This document shows positions 29,800-38,721 of a stretch of 42,987 nucleotides of DNA, piece after piece. The position numbers and the translations under genes were made by a program. This DNA comes from Bacillota bacterium (GTDB lineage: Bacteria > Bacillota > Clostridia > Peptostreptococcales > Anaerovoracaceae). Location: the NCBI GenBank assembly GCA_016293805.1, contig JAEDDI010000013.1, positions 1-42,987 of the forward strand, written 5' to 3'. The notes beneath the pieces are model-generated. The model ran no database searches, was not told the origin of the DNA, and saw only the letters and a program-made list of their open reading frames with translations. How positions within the stretch are numbered: position 1 is the stretch's first letter; each line of letters begins with the position of its first letter.

Positions 29800-30702
29800 C
29801 TATTTCTTTTTCTTCTTTCCGTTCTTAGGGTTTGTTGTTCCTTTTGCCCTTCTTTCAGCCTCTTCTCTGGCCTTCTGCTCAGCCAGTGCCTTCCGGCCTG
29901 ACTTGTATTCGCTGCCTGCTTCGGATATCGGCCTAGGTCTTGAAACATGCTTTCTTGAAGCAGCTGCAAGGGCTGCTTCCTCAGCGGCTCTCCGCTCCTC
30001 TTCCTCAGCAAGTTCAGCCTCATATGCAGCTCTTCTCTTCGCTTCCTTTTCCTCGTACTTTGCTTTTTCTTTCTCAGCCTTTGCAACTATTTCCTCTACA
30101 GACTTCCCTGTCTTCTTGGCTTCCTTGTAGGGATTTACAGGAGCAGGAGCTTCATTTTTGTGTTTTTCCTCTTCGGCCTTCTTAGTGCTTCTTATTGTTG
30201 CACCAACCATTACAAGCATCATAACAACCATCATCGCCATATTAACAGCCTGCGAACGCTTCTGGTTGAGTGTTCTGAATGTTATAACACTATCAGAAAG
30301 CGCCTTGTCTGATAACGTATTGCCCGATGCAGATACAAGTTTGTCACTTATTGTGAGGGTGTATTCACTGTCTGCCTTAACCTTGTATTCTGATGTTGTG
30401 TCTTCGAGAACAAGAACCTGGTTTTCACTGCCCTTCTTGCTGTTGAACACTACAAGAATAGGAACCTCTTTGCCTTTTTCATCTGTTATAGTAAAGCACT
30501 TTTCATTCTGCTTGTTGTATTTCTCCGAATACATAGGTTCTGTAAAGTAAAGCTTTACTCCAAGGTTTTCTATTGCTGTCCCGGTTTCTCCGTTCTTGGG
30601 ACTGGATTTTTCTATTTCCAGTGTTCCGGCAAAACACACTGAAGATGACATCATCACAATCAGCATGCACGCAGCTAGCATGGCACCTATTCTTTTAATC
30701 AT
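29800..30702 (-). CDS. Membrane protein: exported Big_5-like Ig domain, one helix and a charged cytoplasmic coiled coil
   Basis: A signal peptide (1-25; cleavage near CFAG) precedes an Ig-like Big_5/SbsA domain (about 28-145; VKLYFTEPMYSE, DSEYTLTISDKLVSASGNTLSDKAL, VITFRTL). A transmembrane helix follows (about 151-170; AVNMAMMVVMMLVMVGATI) and then a 130-residue highly charged tail with an Ala/Glu/Lys/Arg helix (KAEKEKAKYEEKEAKRRAAYEAELAEEEERRAAEEAALAAA) and a basic end (GKKKKK). The domain order, outside Ig and inside coiled coil, is uncommon. ATG overlaps the tadA stop by 4 nt. Role unknown; linking the envelope to a cytoplasmic partner or nucleic acid is conceivable. Confidence 0.8.
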   Translation of the reverse strand: MIKRIGAMLAACMLIVMMSSSVCFAGTLEIEKSSPKNGETGTAIENLGVKLYFTEPMYSEKYNKQNEKCFTITDEKGKEVPILVVFNSKKGSENQVLVLEDTTSEYKVKADSEYTLTISDKLVSASGNTLSDKALSDSVITFRTLNQKRSQAVNMAMMVVMMLVMVGATIRSTKKAEEEKHKNEAPAPVNPYKEAKKTGKSVEEIVAKAEKEKAKYEEKEAKRRAAYEAELAEEEERRAAEEAALAAASRKHVSRPRPISEAGSEYKSGRKALAEQKAREEAERRAKGTTNPKNGKKKKK

Positions 30703-31166
30703 TTCTGTCTTTCCTCCGCCTTGTTTATTCTGATGTTATAAAAGAAGTCCTTCATTATGCCGGAGCATTCATCCGCCATAATTCCGGTATGAATTTCAAC
30801 CTGATGGTTAAGAGCATCGCACTGAAGGATGTTCATAACCGAACCGCATGCTCCCGCCTTGGGATCCATGCTCCCGATATATACACTTTCCAGCCTGGAC
30901 CAGACCATCGCACCAGCACACATGCTGCACGGTTCGATTGTCACGTACATTGAGCATCCCGGAAGCTTCCATCCTCCAAGTTCTGCAGCAGCCTCTCTGA
31001 TGGCAAGCATCTCGGCATGTGCTGTAGGATCACCCAGCTCTATGGTTCTGTTGTGCGCCCTTGAGATAATCTCATCATCCCTGACAATTACAGCTCCTAT
31101 CGGAACTTCTCCCTTGTTATAGGCCTTTTTTGCCTCGTTTAAGGCTTCTTTCATAAACCTGTTCAT
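30699..31166 (-). CDS. tadA: tRNA-specific adenosine deaminase
   Basis: Deaminates A34 to inosine in tRNA-Arg(ACG). With the start MNRFMKEALNEAKKA it has 155 aa. The zinc deaminase motifs are clear: His50-Ala-Glu52 (TAHAEML) and Cys80/Cys83 (EPCSMCAGAM), together with GEVPIGAVIV. The start is uncertain: the predicted transcription start lies only a few nt upstream of ATG 31166, so either it is nearly leaderless or translation begins at ATG 31154, which has an AGG nearby. The stop overlaps the Ig-domain gene start (ATGA). Confidence 0.93.
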   Translation of the reverse strand: MNRFMKEALNEAKKAYNKGEVPIGAVIVRDDEIISRAHNRTIELGDPTAHAEMLAIREAAAELGGWKLPGCSMYVTIEPCSMCAGAMVWSRLESVYIGSMDPKAGACGSVMNILQCDALNHQVEIHTGIMADECSGIMKDFFYNIRINKAEERQK

Positions 31167-31176
31167 ACACCATAAT

Positions 31177-31205
31177 ATAATATCATGTTTGTATTTCAAG
31201 TTCAA
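31177..31205 (-). promoter_or_regulatory. Promoter of tadA
   Basis: -35 TTGAAC (31200-31205) and -10 TATTAT (31177-31182) with a 17-bp spacer. It begins 4 bp from the aminopeptidase stop codon. Confidence 0.6.
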
Positions 31206-31208
31206 CAA

Positions 31209-32927
31209 TTATTTAAACGGTCTCGTCTCGGCATAAAGCCACTCTGCTTCCTCCTGTTCCAGGTGAGGCGATATGGTCTTATACACCTTTTCATGATATT
31301 CATTAAGTGCCTTTTTCTGTTTTTCTGTGAGCATTTCAGGGATTACTGCAGCTCTTTCAAACGGTACCAGCGTCAGTGTTTCAAATGATACAAATCCGTT
31401 ATCTTCATGGGCACAGATGAGGTTTTCAAGCCTTATTCCGAACTTACCCTCAAGATATACTCCCGGTTCATCTGAAGTGATCATACCCTCCTCAAACGGT
31501 GTATCCGCATTCTTAAGTCTTATTGCGTTGGGTCCTTCATGAACATTAAGAAGATATCCGACTCCGTGACCTGTTCCGTGCCTGTAGTCAAGGTCCATTT
31601 CCCACAGCGGGCTTCTTGCCAGATAATCGATATTGCTGCCGCTGCATCCTTTTTTGAACCGTGCGGATGCAATGTTCAGATTCCCTGCCAAAACTGCTGT
31701 ATAGCACCTTTTTTCCTCTTCAGTGAGCATTCCCCGTGTTATTGTTCTGGTAACATCTGTAGTTCCCTGAAGATAATGTCCGCCCGTATCCATAAGAATA
31801 AATCCATCGTCTGCAAGAAGTCTGTCTGTTTCAGGCACAGCCTCATAATGCACTATGGCCCCATGGTCACCCGAAGCTATTATGGGAGCAAAGCTCTGTC
31901 CCAGATAATCCCCGCCTTCACATCTCAGCGATTCCAGCAGTGCTGCCGCGGACATCTCTGTTTCGCCTTCTGAATGCTTTATTCTGTATATGAATCTGGT
32001 AAGTGCCAATCCATCCTTGATATGGGCCTCTCTTTCATTTCTGACTTCCGTTTCGTTCTTGCACGCCTTCATAATCGAAGAAGGCAAACCGGCCTGATGT
32101 ATACTTCCTATAACCGAAAGCAGAGCCATATTGCAGCAGTTTTTATCCAGCATCACAGGTTCCTCTGTCTTTTCCATATCAGTATATATATCATCGTATC
32201 TTCTGATATATACTCCGTCGCGTGCCAGCTCTTTCTCAATCTCTTCAGAAACTTTATCCGGTTCTATGTAAAGCAGAGCTTCACACCTCTTAATGAGAAG
32301 ATAGGAAAGGGCAGTAGGATTGTATTCTATGTCACCGCCTCTCATGTTGAGAATCCATGCAATATCGTCAAGTGTTGTTACAAGATGAAGATCTGTCTGC
32401 ATTTTCTCCCTTATACGGGCAAGTTTTTCTCTTCTGCTCATGCCGGTATATTTCTCATCAAGAAGCCAGACAGGCTCTTTGGGCATTCCGGGTCTGTCTT
32501 TCCATATTTCATCCACAAGATCGCAGCTGTCGCACACAGGATTGTCGGGAAGCGCCTGCCTGAGTTTCATTCCGAATCTGCCGTTTACTGTTCTTCCGTC
32601 ATAACCTATTGTCATATGGCTATCCAGCACGCGTTTGAGATAATCAGGTATTGACAAAACTCCCTGTTCACCTTCACGGAACAGTCTGATTCCGCTTCCT
32701 TCAAGCTGCTTCTCAGCCTGAAGAAAATATCTCCCGTCTGTCCAAAGACCTGCATCATTTTCTGTAACAACCATGCTTCCTGCGGAACCATCGAACCCAG
32801 ACATGAATTCTCTGGCCTTAAAGTATTCTCCCACGTATTCAGATCCGTGGAAGTCATCTGTGAGAATAATATAGGCATCTATATTATTCTTTTTCATAAG
32901 TTTTCTCAATTCTCCGATTTTATCCAT
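31209..32927 (-). CDS. Xaa-Pro aminopeptidase P family metallopeptidase
   Basis: A 572-aa M24B peptidase that removes the N-terminal residue before proline. The start MDKIGELRKLMKK is preferred; the ribosome-binding stretch AGAGAAAA is weak, and a frame ten codons longer begins inside a hairpin. It has two creatinase-N-like domains (about 1-300) and the pita-bread domain with likely metal ligands: Asp in LMDTGGHYLQGTTDVTRT (two Asp), His in HGTGHGVGY and Glu in SDEPGVYLEGKFGIRLEN (two Glu). A C-terminal extension of about 60 aa is that of the larger eukaryote-like APP subgroup. Cytoplasmic. Peptide-nitrogen scavenging fits an amino-acid fermenter. Confidence 0.93.
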   Translation of the reverse strand: MDKIGELRKLMKKNNIDAYIILTDDFHGSEYVGEYFKAREFMSGFDGSAGSMVVTENDAGLWTDGRYFLQAEKQLEGSGIRLFREGEQGVLSIPDYLKRVLDSHMTIGYDGRTVNGRFGMKLRQALPDNPVCDSCDLVDEIWKDRPGMPKEPVWLLDEKYTGMSRREKLARIREKMQTDLHLVTTLDDIAWILNMRGGDIEYNPTALSYLLIKRCEALLYIEPDKVSEEIEKELARDGVYIRRYDDIYTDMEKTEEPVMLDKNCCNMALLSVIGSIHQAGLPSSIMKACKNETEVRNEREAHIKDGLALTRFIYRIKHSEGETEMSAAALLESLRCEGGDYLGQSFAPIIASGDHGAIVHYEAVPETDRLLADDGFILMDTGGHYLQGTTDVTRTITRGMLTEEEKRCYTAVLAGNLNIASARFKKGCSGSNIDYLARSPLWEMDLDYRHGTGHGVGYLLNVHEGPNAIRLKNADTPFEEGMITSDEPGVYLEGKFGIRLENLICAHEDNGFVSFETLTLVPFERAAVIPEMLTEKQKKALNEYHEKVYKTISPHLEQEEAEWLYAETRPFK

Positions 32928-32946
32928 AGTTTTCTCTGTGCGAAGA

Positions 32947-32967
32947 CCTCCATACACTGTATGGAGG
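32947..32967 (-). terminator. Hairpin between nucleoside permease and aminopeptidase
   Basis: CCTCCATAC (32947-32955) pairs with GTATGGAGG (32959-32967) around ACT, a perfect 9-bp stem, 7 nt after the permease stop. There is no strong T-tract, so it may act as an RNA-processing or partial termination site. It may also sequester a GGAGG. Confidence 0.45.
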
Positions 32968-32974
32968 CCTGATA

Positions 32975-33961
32975 TTACCTTTCTTCTCTGAAATATGAAA
33001 GCCCCAGTGCTTCCGGAGGCTGATTCTCCTTTTTCTTTCTCATGCTCACTGCAACAAGTACAATTATTGTAACAATATACGGAAGCATCTTAAATAGTTC
33101 CTGCGAACTTCTTGTCAGTCCGCTGATATAGAAGAACGCCCAGTAAAGTATACCAAACAGATATGAACCCCATATTGTATTATATGGTTTCCATGTTGCA
33201 AATATTACAAGTGCAACCGCAAGCCATCCGAGAGCTTCAATTGTTCCGTCATTGGCCCATGTTCCTTTTGTATAGTCCATAACATAGAACAGCCCGCCGA
33301 ATCCTGATATTGCTGCTCCGAAGCATGTTGCAAGATACTTGTATTTTGTGACGTTGATTCCTGCCGCATCAGCCGCCCCCGGATTTTCTCCCACGGCGCC
33401 AAGTGCAAGCCCCTGTCTTGTTCTCTTAAGATATATTGAAAGAAGAACTGCAGATGCTATGGCAATATATACAAGAAATCCGTAGCTGAAGAACATCTGC
33501 CCGATTCCGCCGCCTATACTTTTCAGTCCGGGGATTCCATGTCTGAACGCAGAACTTGTTGCAGATACTGATATCTGCCCTACACCTCCGGCGAGCTTGT
33601 TGAGTGAACCTCCGAAGAAATTGGCTACACCCGAACCGAATATTGTGAGGGTGAGTCCCGTCACATTCTGGTTCGCTCTGAGTGTGATTGTCAGAAACGA
33701 AAAGATAAGTCCTCCCAGGAATGAAACCGCAAAGCAGCATAACACCGCTATTATTACGCATACCAGCCTGTTTGGCTCATCCACTGAACTCTCATAAAAG
33801 AATGCTCCGACAAGACCTGCTATACCGCCTAAATACATGATGCCCGGAACGCCCAGATTAAGGCTCCCTGATTTTTCGGCAATTATTTCACCGATAGCTC
33901 CGAACATTATAACTGTTCCAAACACTACCGCTGCGTTGAATAAAGAAATTATTGCATCCAT
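32975..33961 (-). CDS. Nucleoside ABC transporter permease 2 (NupQ/YufQ-like)
   Basis: The 328-aa membrane protein has about nine helices of the BPD_transp_2 family. Family blocks include NLGVPGIMYLGGIAGLVGAF, LGGLIFSFLTITLRANQNVTGLTLT, GAVGENPGAADAAGINVTKYKYLATCFGAAISGFGGL, and GTIEALGWLAVALVIFATWKPYNTIWGSYLFG. This pattern is that of the second permease of guanosine/nucleoside importers. It is 3 nt after permease 1 and last in the transporter operon. Confidence 0.92.
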   Translation of the reverse strand: MDAIISLFNAAVVFGTVIMFGAIGEIIAEKSGSLNLGVPGIMYLGGIAGLVGAFFYESSVDEPNRLVCVIIAVLCCFAVSFLGGLIFSFLTITLRANQNVTGLTLTIFGSGVANFFGGSLNKLAGGVGQISVSATSSAFRHGIPGLKSIGGGIGQMFFSYGFLVYIAIASAVLLSIYLKRTRQGLALGAVGENPGAADAAGINVTKYKYLATCFGAAISGFGGLFYVMDYTKGTWANDGTIEALGWLAVALVIFATWKPYNTIWGSYLFGILYWAFFYISGLTRSSQELFKMLPYIVTIIVLVAVSMRKKKENQPPEALGLSYFREER

Positions 33962-33964
33962 ATT

Positions 33965-35068
33965 CTATTCCTCCTTCTGCTTTCCGGAGAATGTCAGCTT
34001 ATAGTTTATAAAGAATTCACATCCGATGATAAAGAACAGGATAATGCCTGTTATCATCTGGGATGCATAGTCGTTAAGGTTGAACTGAGATGCTATTTCT
34101 ACTGCTCCATTGTTAAGGAATACCAGAAGAAGTGAAATTGCAACCATACCTATTGTGTTGAACTTTGCAAGCCATGCAACGATGATAGCTGTAAATCCTC
34201 TGCCGTCTCCGATAGCAGTTGAGATTGTATGACTTGATGCACTTACACAAAGAAATCCTGTAAGACCGCAGATTGCACCTGAAATTATCATCGTACGGAT
34301 TATAACTTTTGATACGCTGATTCCTGCGTATCTTGCCGTATTTTCAGAATCTCCCACTACTGCAATCTCATATCCCTGCTTGCTTCTCTTCATATAGACA
34401 AACATTGCAACAGCGATCAGAAGTACAATAACCACTGTAATCAGCGGTGCAGCCCCCTGTATTTCCGGCATCCATCCCTGTCTTCCCTGTGCGTTAATAA
34501 TTCCTACTGTGTTTGAACCGTAAGGGTTCTCCCATTTTGACACACAAAATGCAGTAAGCTGTATTGCAACGTAGTTCATCATCAGTGTGAAAAGAACTTC
34601 ATTGGTATTGAACTTCGCCTTGAAAAACGCAGGAATTAGACCCCATACAGCTCCTGCAACCATGCTTGCCGCAATCATGCATATGAACAGAACAGGTGCA
34701 GGAAGGTCTGTAAGATAAAGCATTACTGCTGCTGTTGCACATCCTCCCATAAGCAGCTGCCCTTCTCCGCCAAGATTCCAGAATTTCATCTTGAACACCG
34801 GTGCAAGAGCAACTCCTACCAGAAGAAGCAGTGACATATCACGCATTGTTATCCAAAGTCTTCTTGATGAGCCGAATGTTCCGTTCCACATAGCCTTGTA
34901 TACCTGTATCGGGTTGAGATGTACAATTGCTGTGATTACAAAACCGCATACTATAAGTGCCGCAAGCAGAGCTACTCCTCTGATTGTCCATGCTTTCCAT
35001 CTTTCAATGGATGTTCTCTTTGATAATCTTACAAGGGGAACTTTCTGTACATGTTTCTTTTCATCCAT
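33965..35068 (-). CDS. Nucleoside ABC transporter permease 1 (NupP/YufP-like)
   Basis: The 367-aa protein has a cytoplasmic N-terminus (1-28), about ten transmembrane helices, and BPD_transp_2 blocks (FWNLGGEGQLLMGGCATAAV, FNTNEVLFTLMMNYVA, VVGDSENTARYAGISVSKVIIRTMIISGAICGLTGFLCV, GRGFTAIIVAWLAKFNTIGMVAISLLLVFLNNGA). Its ATG follows the ATPase stop by one base, so the two are translationally linked. It forms the channel with the second permease. Confidence 0.93.
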   Translation of the reverse strand: MDEKKHVQKVPLVRLSKRTSIERWKAWTIRGVALLAALIVCGFVITAIVHLNPIQVYKAMWNGTFGSSRRLWITMRDMSLLLLVGVALAPVFKMKFWNLGGEGQLLMGGCATAAVMLYLTDLPAPVLFICMIAASMVAGAVWGLIPAFFKAKFNTNEVLFTLMMNYVAIQLTAFCVSKWENPYGSNTVGIINAQGRQGWMPEIQGAAPLITVVIVLLIAVAMFVYMKRSKQGYEIAVVGDSENTARYAGISVSKVIIRTMIISGAICGLTGFLCVSASSHTISTAIGDGRGFTAIIVAWLAKFNTIGMVAISLLLVFLNNGAVEIASQFNLNDYASQMITGIILFFIIGCEFFINYKLTFSGKQKEE

Positions 35069-35069
35069 A

Positions 35070-36602
35070 TTATTCTTCCTCCCCCTTAAGTTTAGTCATA
35101 AGCATTCCGACCTCTTCCTTGGTTGTGGTTCTTGCATCAACAATACCGCTGACCCTGCCTCCGCATAATACAAGTATTCTGTCGCAGAGTTCAATCAGCA
35201 CATCGAGGTCTTCTCCAACATATACAACTGCAACACCCTTTTCCTTCTCCTCTGAAAGTATGTTGTAGATTGTGTATGATGTATTTATGTCAAGTCCTCT
35301 TACCGCATATGCAGTCATAAGTACACGCGGCGCAAGCGCTATTTCTCTTCCCACAAGAACCTTCTGTACATTTCCTCCCGACAGTTTTCTTACGGGAGTA
35401 TTGATTGAAGGAGTGGCAACATCAAGTCTGTTCTTTATTCTTTCCGCAAGTTCTGCCGGCGCCTTCTTTTCTGTGAAGAAAGATTTTCCCTCATTGTAAC
35501 TTCTGAGCATCATATTTCCAATCATGCCCATGTTTCCTACAAGACCCATTCCCAGTCTGTCTTCGGGGACAAACGCGAGTGAAATTCCCAGGTTCTTGAT
35601 ATCATTTACGCTCCTGCCGACAAGCTGGATCTCGTCGTTGTTGTCAATAGCCTTGTAAAGAATGCTGCTGCCTTCTTCTGATTTCTGAAGTCCCGCAATG
35701 GATTCAAGAAGTTCCTTCTGCCCCGCACCGGCAATGCCTGCAATTCCGAGAATTTCTCCTCCGTATATTTCAAATGAAACATCATCAAGAGCCTTTACGC
35801 CTTCCTTATTGAGACATGTAAGGTGCTCTATATTTATGAGTTTCTTCCTGTTTACAGGCTCTGTTCTGCCGATATTTAGAGACACCTTCTTGCCTACCAT
35901 CATCTCTGTAAGAGAAAGCTCTGTAGCATCTTTTGTCTCTACTGTACCTATATATTCACCCTTGCGCAGTACGGCCACTCTGTCCGAAAGTTCCAGAACC
36001 TCCTGAAGCTTGTGGGTAATGATAATAACCGCCTTGCCGTCTTTCTTCATATTGCGAAGAACGCCAAAGAGTCTGTCGGTCTCCTGAGGAGTGAGAACCG
36101 CTGTCGGTTCATCAAGTATCAGGATATTCGCTCCCCTGTAAAGCATTTTAACGATTTCAACTGTCTGTTTTTCCGATACAGACATTTCATATATTTTTTT
36201 ATCAAGGTCTATCTCAAATCCGTACTTTTCGGTAAGTTCTCTGATATCCTTGTAGATTTCTTTTTTATTAAGCATGAACTTTCCCGGAATCCCCAGTATT
36301 ATATTCTGGGCAGCCGTATATACATCAACCAGTTTGAAATGCTGATGTATCATACCGATTCCGTATCTGAAAGCATCTTCGGGCGAACGTATTACTATTT
36401 CCTGCCCATCAAGAAGAATCTGTCCCTCATCAGGGAAGTATATGCCGGAAAGCATATTCATAAGTGTGGTTTTCCCGCTTCCGTTTTCGCCCAGAAGCGA
36501 AAGGATTTCTCCCTTTCTGACCACCATGTTTACCTTATGGTTTGCCACCACCTCACCAAAGCGCTTGGTGATGTCAATAAGTTCAATTGCATTGCCTTTC
36601 AT
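35070..36602 (-). CDS. Nucleoside ABC transporter ATPase, tandem domains (NupO/YufO-like)
   Basis: The start MKGNAIELIDITKRF is chosen by its GGAGA site; a TTG four codons earlier lies in that site. The 510-aa protein has two ABC modules. The first has Walker A GENGSGKTT, Walker B ILILDEPTAVLTPQE and signature SVSEKQ; the second has a degenerate Walker A (GIAGAGQKEL), an intact LSGGNVQK signature and a degenerate Walker B (VLMTAYAVRGLD). This asymmetry is normal for the sugar/nucleoside type, where one site hydrolyses ATP. A hairpin separates it from bmpA, perhaps lowering ATPase expression relative to binding protein. Confidence 0.94.
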   Translation of the reverse strand: MKGNAIELIDITKRFGEVVANHKVNMVVRKGEILSLLGENGSGKTTLMNMLSGIYFPDEGQILLDGQEIVIRSPEDAFRYGIGMIHQHFKLVDVYTAAQNIILGIPGKFMLNKKEIYKDIRELTEKYGFEIDLDKKIYEMSVSEKQTVEIVKMLYRGANILILDEPTAVLTPQETDRLFGVLRNMKKDGKAVIIITHKLQEVLELSDRVAVLRKGEYIGTVETKDATELSLTEMMVGKKVSLNIGRTEPVNRKKLINIEHLTCLNKEGVKALDDVSFEIYGGEILGIAGIAGAGQKELLESIAGLQKSEEGSSILYKAIDNNDEIQLVGRSVNDIKNLGISLAFVPEDRLGMGLVGNMGMIGNMMLRSYNEGKSFFTEKKAPAELAERIKNRLDVATPSINTPVRKLSGGNVQKVLVGREIALAPRVLMTAYAVRGLDINTSYTIYNILSEEKEKGVAVVYVGEDLDVLIELCDRILVLCGGRVSGIVDARTTTKEEVGMLMTKLKGEEE

Positions 36603-36632
36603 CGTATTCTCCAAAATATATCAAAGTAGACA

Positions 36633-36657
36633 AGGCGAAGCCTGGAAAGCTTCGCCT
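36633..36657 (-). terminator. Intercistronic hairpin between bmpA and the ATPase gene
   Basis: AGGCGAAGC (36633-36641) pairs with GCTTCGCCT (36649-36657), a perfect 9-bp stem with a seven-base loop. There is no T-tract, as for processing or stabilising hairpins that raise binding-protein mRNA. Confidence 0.6.
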
Positions 36658-36674
36658 GAATAGTCAAATGAGCA

Positions 36675-37940
36675 CTAGTTAAGCTCTGTGATTCCGTCGA
36701 TTCTTATCTGGAAGTAAGGAGCTGATCTTAATTCTGATTCTACGAATGCTCCGTCAACAACTGCTTCTTCACTGTCTGGTATGAAATCTCCGTCTGTATC
36801 AAGTGCGAAGCATGATGTTAAGTGACCGTCTGCGTCAACCTTGTAGAAGTCTCCTTCAGGTGCGGTAAATGTTGTTACATCAAACACCTTGATTGAACCG
36901 TCTTTGATTCCTGCGATTATTTCATCAACCTTTTCCTGAGTTCCTTCTGCACAGGACTCTCCAAGATCTGTGATTGCAACTCCATTCTCATTGTATCCTG
37001 CTGCATAGTCTACAGGAATATCCTCTCCGTTAAGAAGGCAGTTGAATGCCATTGTGTAATATGTTCCCCAAATGTTTGTAGCTGATGTAAGAGCTGCCTG
37101 AGGTGCTACGCTTAACATATCGATGTTGTATCCTACTGAGAATACTGTTTCGCCCTTGTCATATGCTGCCTGTACTGCAGCAGGAGCTCCTGTCGAGTCT
37201 GCATGCTGTCCTATAATAAGGCAACCGTCTGACATAAGTGAATTTGCCGCTTCGCCTTCCTTAGTGATGTCGAACCATGAGTTTGTATATGTAACTTCCA
37301 TTGCTACATCTTCGTAAACCGACTTGATTCCAAGGAAGAATGCAGTGTAGCCTGATACTACTTCTGCGTAAGGATATGCTCCAACATAACCGATCTTAAC
37401 ATTGCCGTCCTTGTCTATGCTCTTCTTAGGGATTTCTCCGTTGGCATCAAGTTCAGCAATCTTCATTCCTGCAACAACACCTGCAACGTATCTTGATTCG
37501 TATACTTTTGTGAATGCATTCTTGAAGTTAGGAAGTCCTGAAGCTGCTGCTGTGTCTCCTGTACATGCAACGAAAGTAACATCAGGATACTGTTCTGCAG
37601 CTGACTGCATATATGACTGATGACCATAGCTGTTTGAGAAGATTGCAGTACATCCCTGGTCAGCAAGGTCTGCTGCCGCGTCTGCACATGTTTCATCTTC
37701 ACCGATTGTATATTTCCAGATGATCTGATCTTCTGAAATATTGCATGCTTCTGCAGCTTCCTTGATTCCTTCGATGTGTGCGTATGTGTAACCTTCGTTT
37801 TCATCTCCAACAAGGATTACACCGATTTTAACATCTCCGCCAGTGCTTTCGCCATCTCCACCTGATGAACCGCAGCCGGTAAATGCTACCATGCCAAGTA
37901 CCATTACAAGTGAAAGAACGATTGATAATACTTTTTTCAT
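36675..37940 (-). CDS. BmpA-type nucleoside-binding lipoprotein
   Basis: The 421-aa protein starts with a lipoprotein signal: basic MKKVLSIVLSLVMVLGMVAF and lipobox F-T-G-Cys23, followed by a Gly/Ser-rich linker. The periplasmic-binding-like BMP fold shows DVKIGVILVGDENEGYTYAHIEGIKEAAEAC and GIKSVYEDVAMEVTYTNSWFDITKEGEAANSLMSDGCLIIGQHADSTGAP, as in purine-nucleoside binding proteins of the PnrA/NupN type. It is the substrate-recognition subunit of the transporter. AGGAGGAG precedes the ATG, 65 nt after xpt, and the operon is likely under the same riboswitch as xpt. Confidence 0.93.
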   Translation of the reverse strand: MKKVLSIVLSLVMVLGMVAFTGCGSSGGDGESTGGDVKIGVILVGDENEGYTYAHIEGIKEAAEACNISEDQIIWKYTIGEDETCADAAADLADQGCTAIFSNSYGHQSYMQSAAEQYPDVTFVACTGDTAAASGLPNFKNAFTKVYESRYVAGVVAGMKIAELDANGEIPKKSIDKDGNVKIGYVGAYPYAEVVSGYTAFFLGIKSVYEDVAMEVTYTNSWFDITKEGEAANSLMSDGCLIIGQHADSTGAPAAVQAAYDKGETVFSVGYNIDMLSVAPQAALTSATNIWGTYYTMAFNCLLNGEDIPVDYAAGYNENGVAITDLGESCAEGTQEKVDEIIAGIKDGSIKVFDVTTFTAPEGDFYKVDADGHLTSCFALDTDGDFIPDSEEAVVDGAFVESELRSAPYFQIRIDGITELN

Positions 37941-38005
37941 TCTGTTCTCCTCCTGCCTATCAAGGCAAACTAAAGTGATATTGTTTTAAACCGTCGTAAC
38001 GGAAT

Positions 38006-38575
38006 TTAACGGAATCTGATATGACCATCCTCCATCGCATCAAGAATTGCCATAGATTCAACCCTGATTCCCTCCGCACGGAGAGCGTCTCCTCCGCCCT
38101 GGAAGCCCTTCTCTATTGCTATTGCGCAGCCTGCAACTGTGCCGCCTGCCTGATTTGTAAGATCGATAAGTCCCTTGAGCGCGTTCCCGTTGGCAAGAAA
38201 ATCGTCCACAATGAGAACCACATCATCTTCATTAAGATAATCTCTGCTGACAACAACATCATAGTCAGTGCCATGTGTAAATGAATGAACAACCGTCTTG
38301 TACTGATTCGGATTTATGTTCTTTGTCTTGTGCTTCTTTGCAAACAGCATCGGCACCTTCATCTCGGCTGCGGCCGCAAGCGCTATTGCAATTCCGGATG
38401 CCTCTATTGTGAGCACCTTGGTAACGCCGGCATCTTTATAAAGCCGTGCTATTTCCTTTCCCATCTCAATCAGAAAAGCCGCATCAATCTGATGATTGAG
38501 AAAATTATCGACCTGCAGAATATTACCGTCTCTAATCCGGCCTTCTTTCAGAATTTTTTCTTCTAATGCTTTCAA
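38006..38575 (-). CDS. xpt: Xanthine phosphoribosyltransferase
   Basis: Salvages xanthine (with PRPP) to XMP. The 189-aa protein begins at a TTG codon seven nt after CGGAGG (MKALEEKILKEGRIRDGNILQVDNFLNHQID). The PRPP loop VVLIVDDFLANGNA (119-131) and TIEASGIAIALAAA and FAKKHKTKNIN are characteristic of Xpt. A guanine riboswitch with a terminator precedes the gene. It lies 65 nt upstream of bmpA, so purine uptake and salvage appear to form one operon. Confidence 0.96.
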   Translation of the reverse strand: MKALEEKILKEGRIRDGNILQVDNFLNHQIDAAFLIEMGKEIARLYKDAGVTKVLTIEASGIAIALAAAAEMKVPMLFAKKHKTKNINPNQYKTVVHSFTHGTDYDVVVSRDYLNEDDVVLIVDDFLANGNALKGLIDLTNQAGGTVAGCAIAIEKGFQGGGDALRAEGIRVESMAILDAMEDGHIRFR

Positions 38576-38593
38576 ATCAGTGCCTCCGATATA

Positions 38594-38696
38594 TAAAAAG
38601 GGCAGATATGATAATCTGCCTTGGTAAATACTAATAGTCGTGAATTCGGCATCACGGTAGAAACATCTGGGCCATATATCCAGACCTATATCAGCA
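38594..38696 (-). promoter_or_regulatory. Guanine-class purine riboswitch with terminator platform
   Basis: On the minus strand the aptamer has P1 TGCTGA (38691-38696)/TTAGTA (38629-38634), a P2 stem of five or six bp (UCUGG/CCAGA), the conserved GUUUCUACC, and P3 GUGA/UCAC. The base in CGACTATTAG corresponding to position 74 is C, so guanine or hypoxanthine is expected. L2 contains GG and L3 contains CC for the kissing contact, but L2 appears to be nine nt rather than seven. A terminator follows (38594-38620): GGCAGAT/ATCTGCC then CTTTTT. It directly precedes xpt, and ligand binding should favour termination. Confidence 0.88.
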
Positions 38697-38721
38697 AATT
38701 CATGTTATTTCGAATAAAATA

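Noticed and set aside
31974..32654. 226-codon plus-strand frame inside the aminopeptidase region
   Set aside because: Antisense to conserved M24B sequence; no ribosome-binding site or domain.
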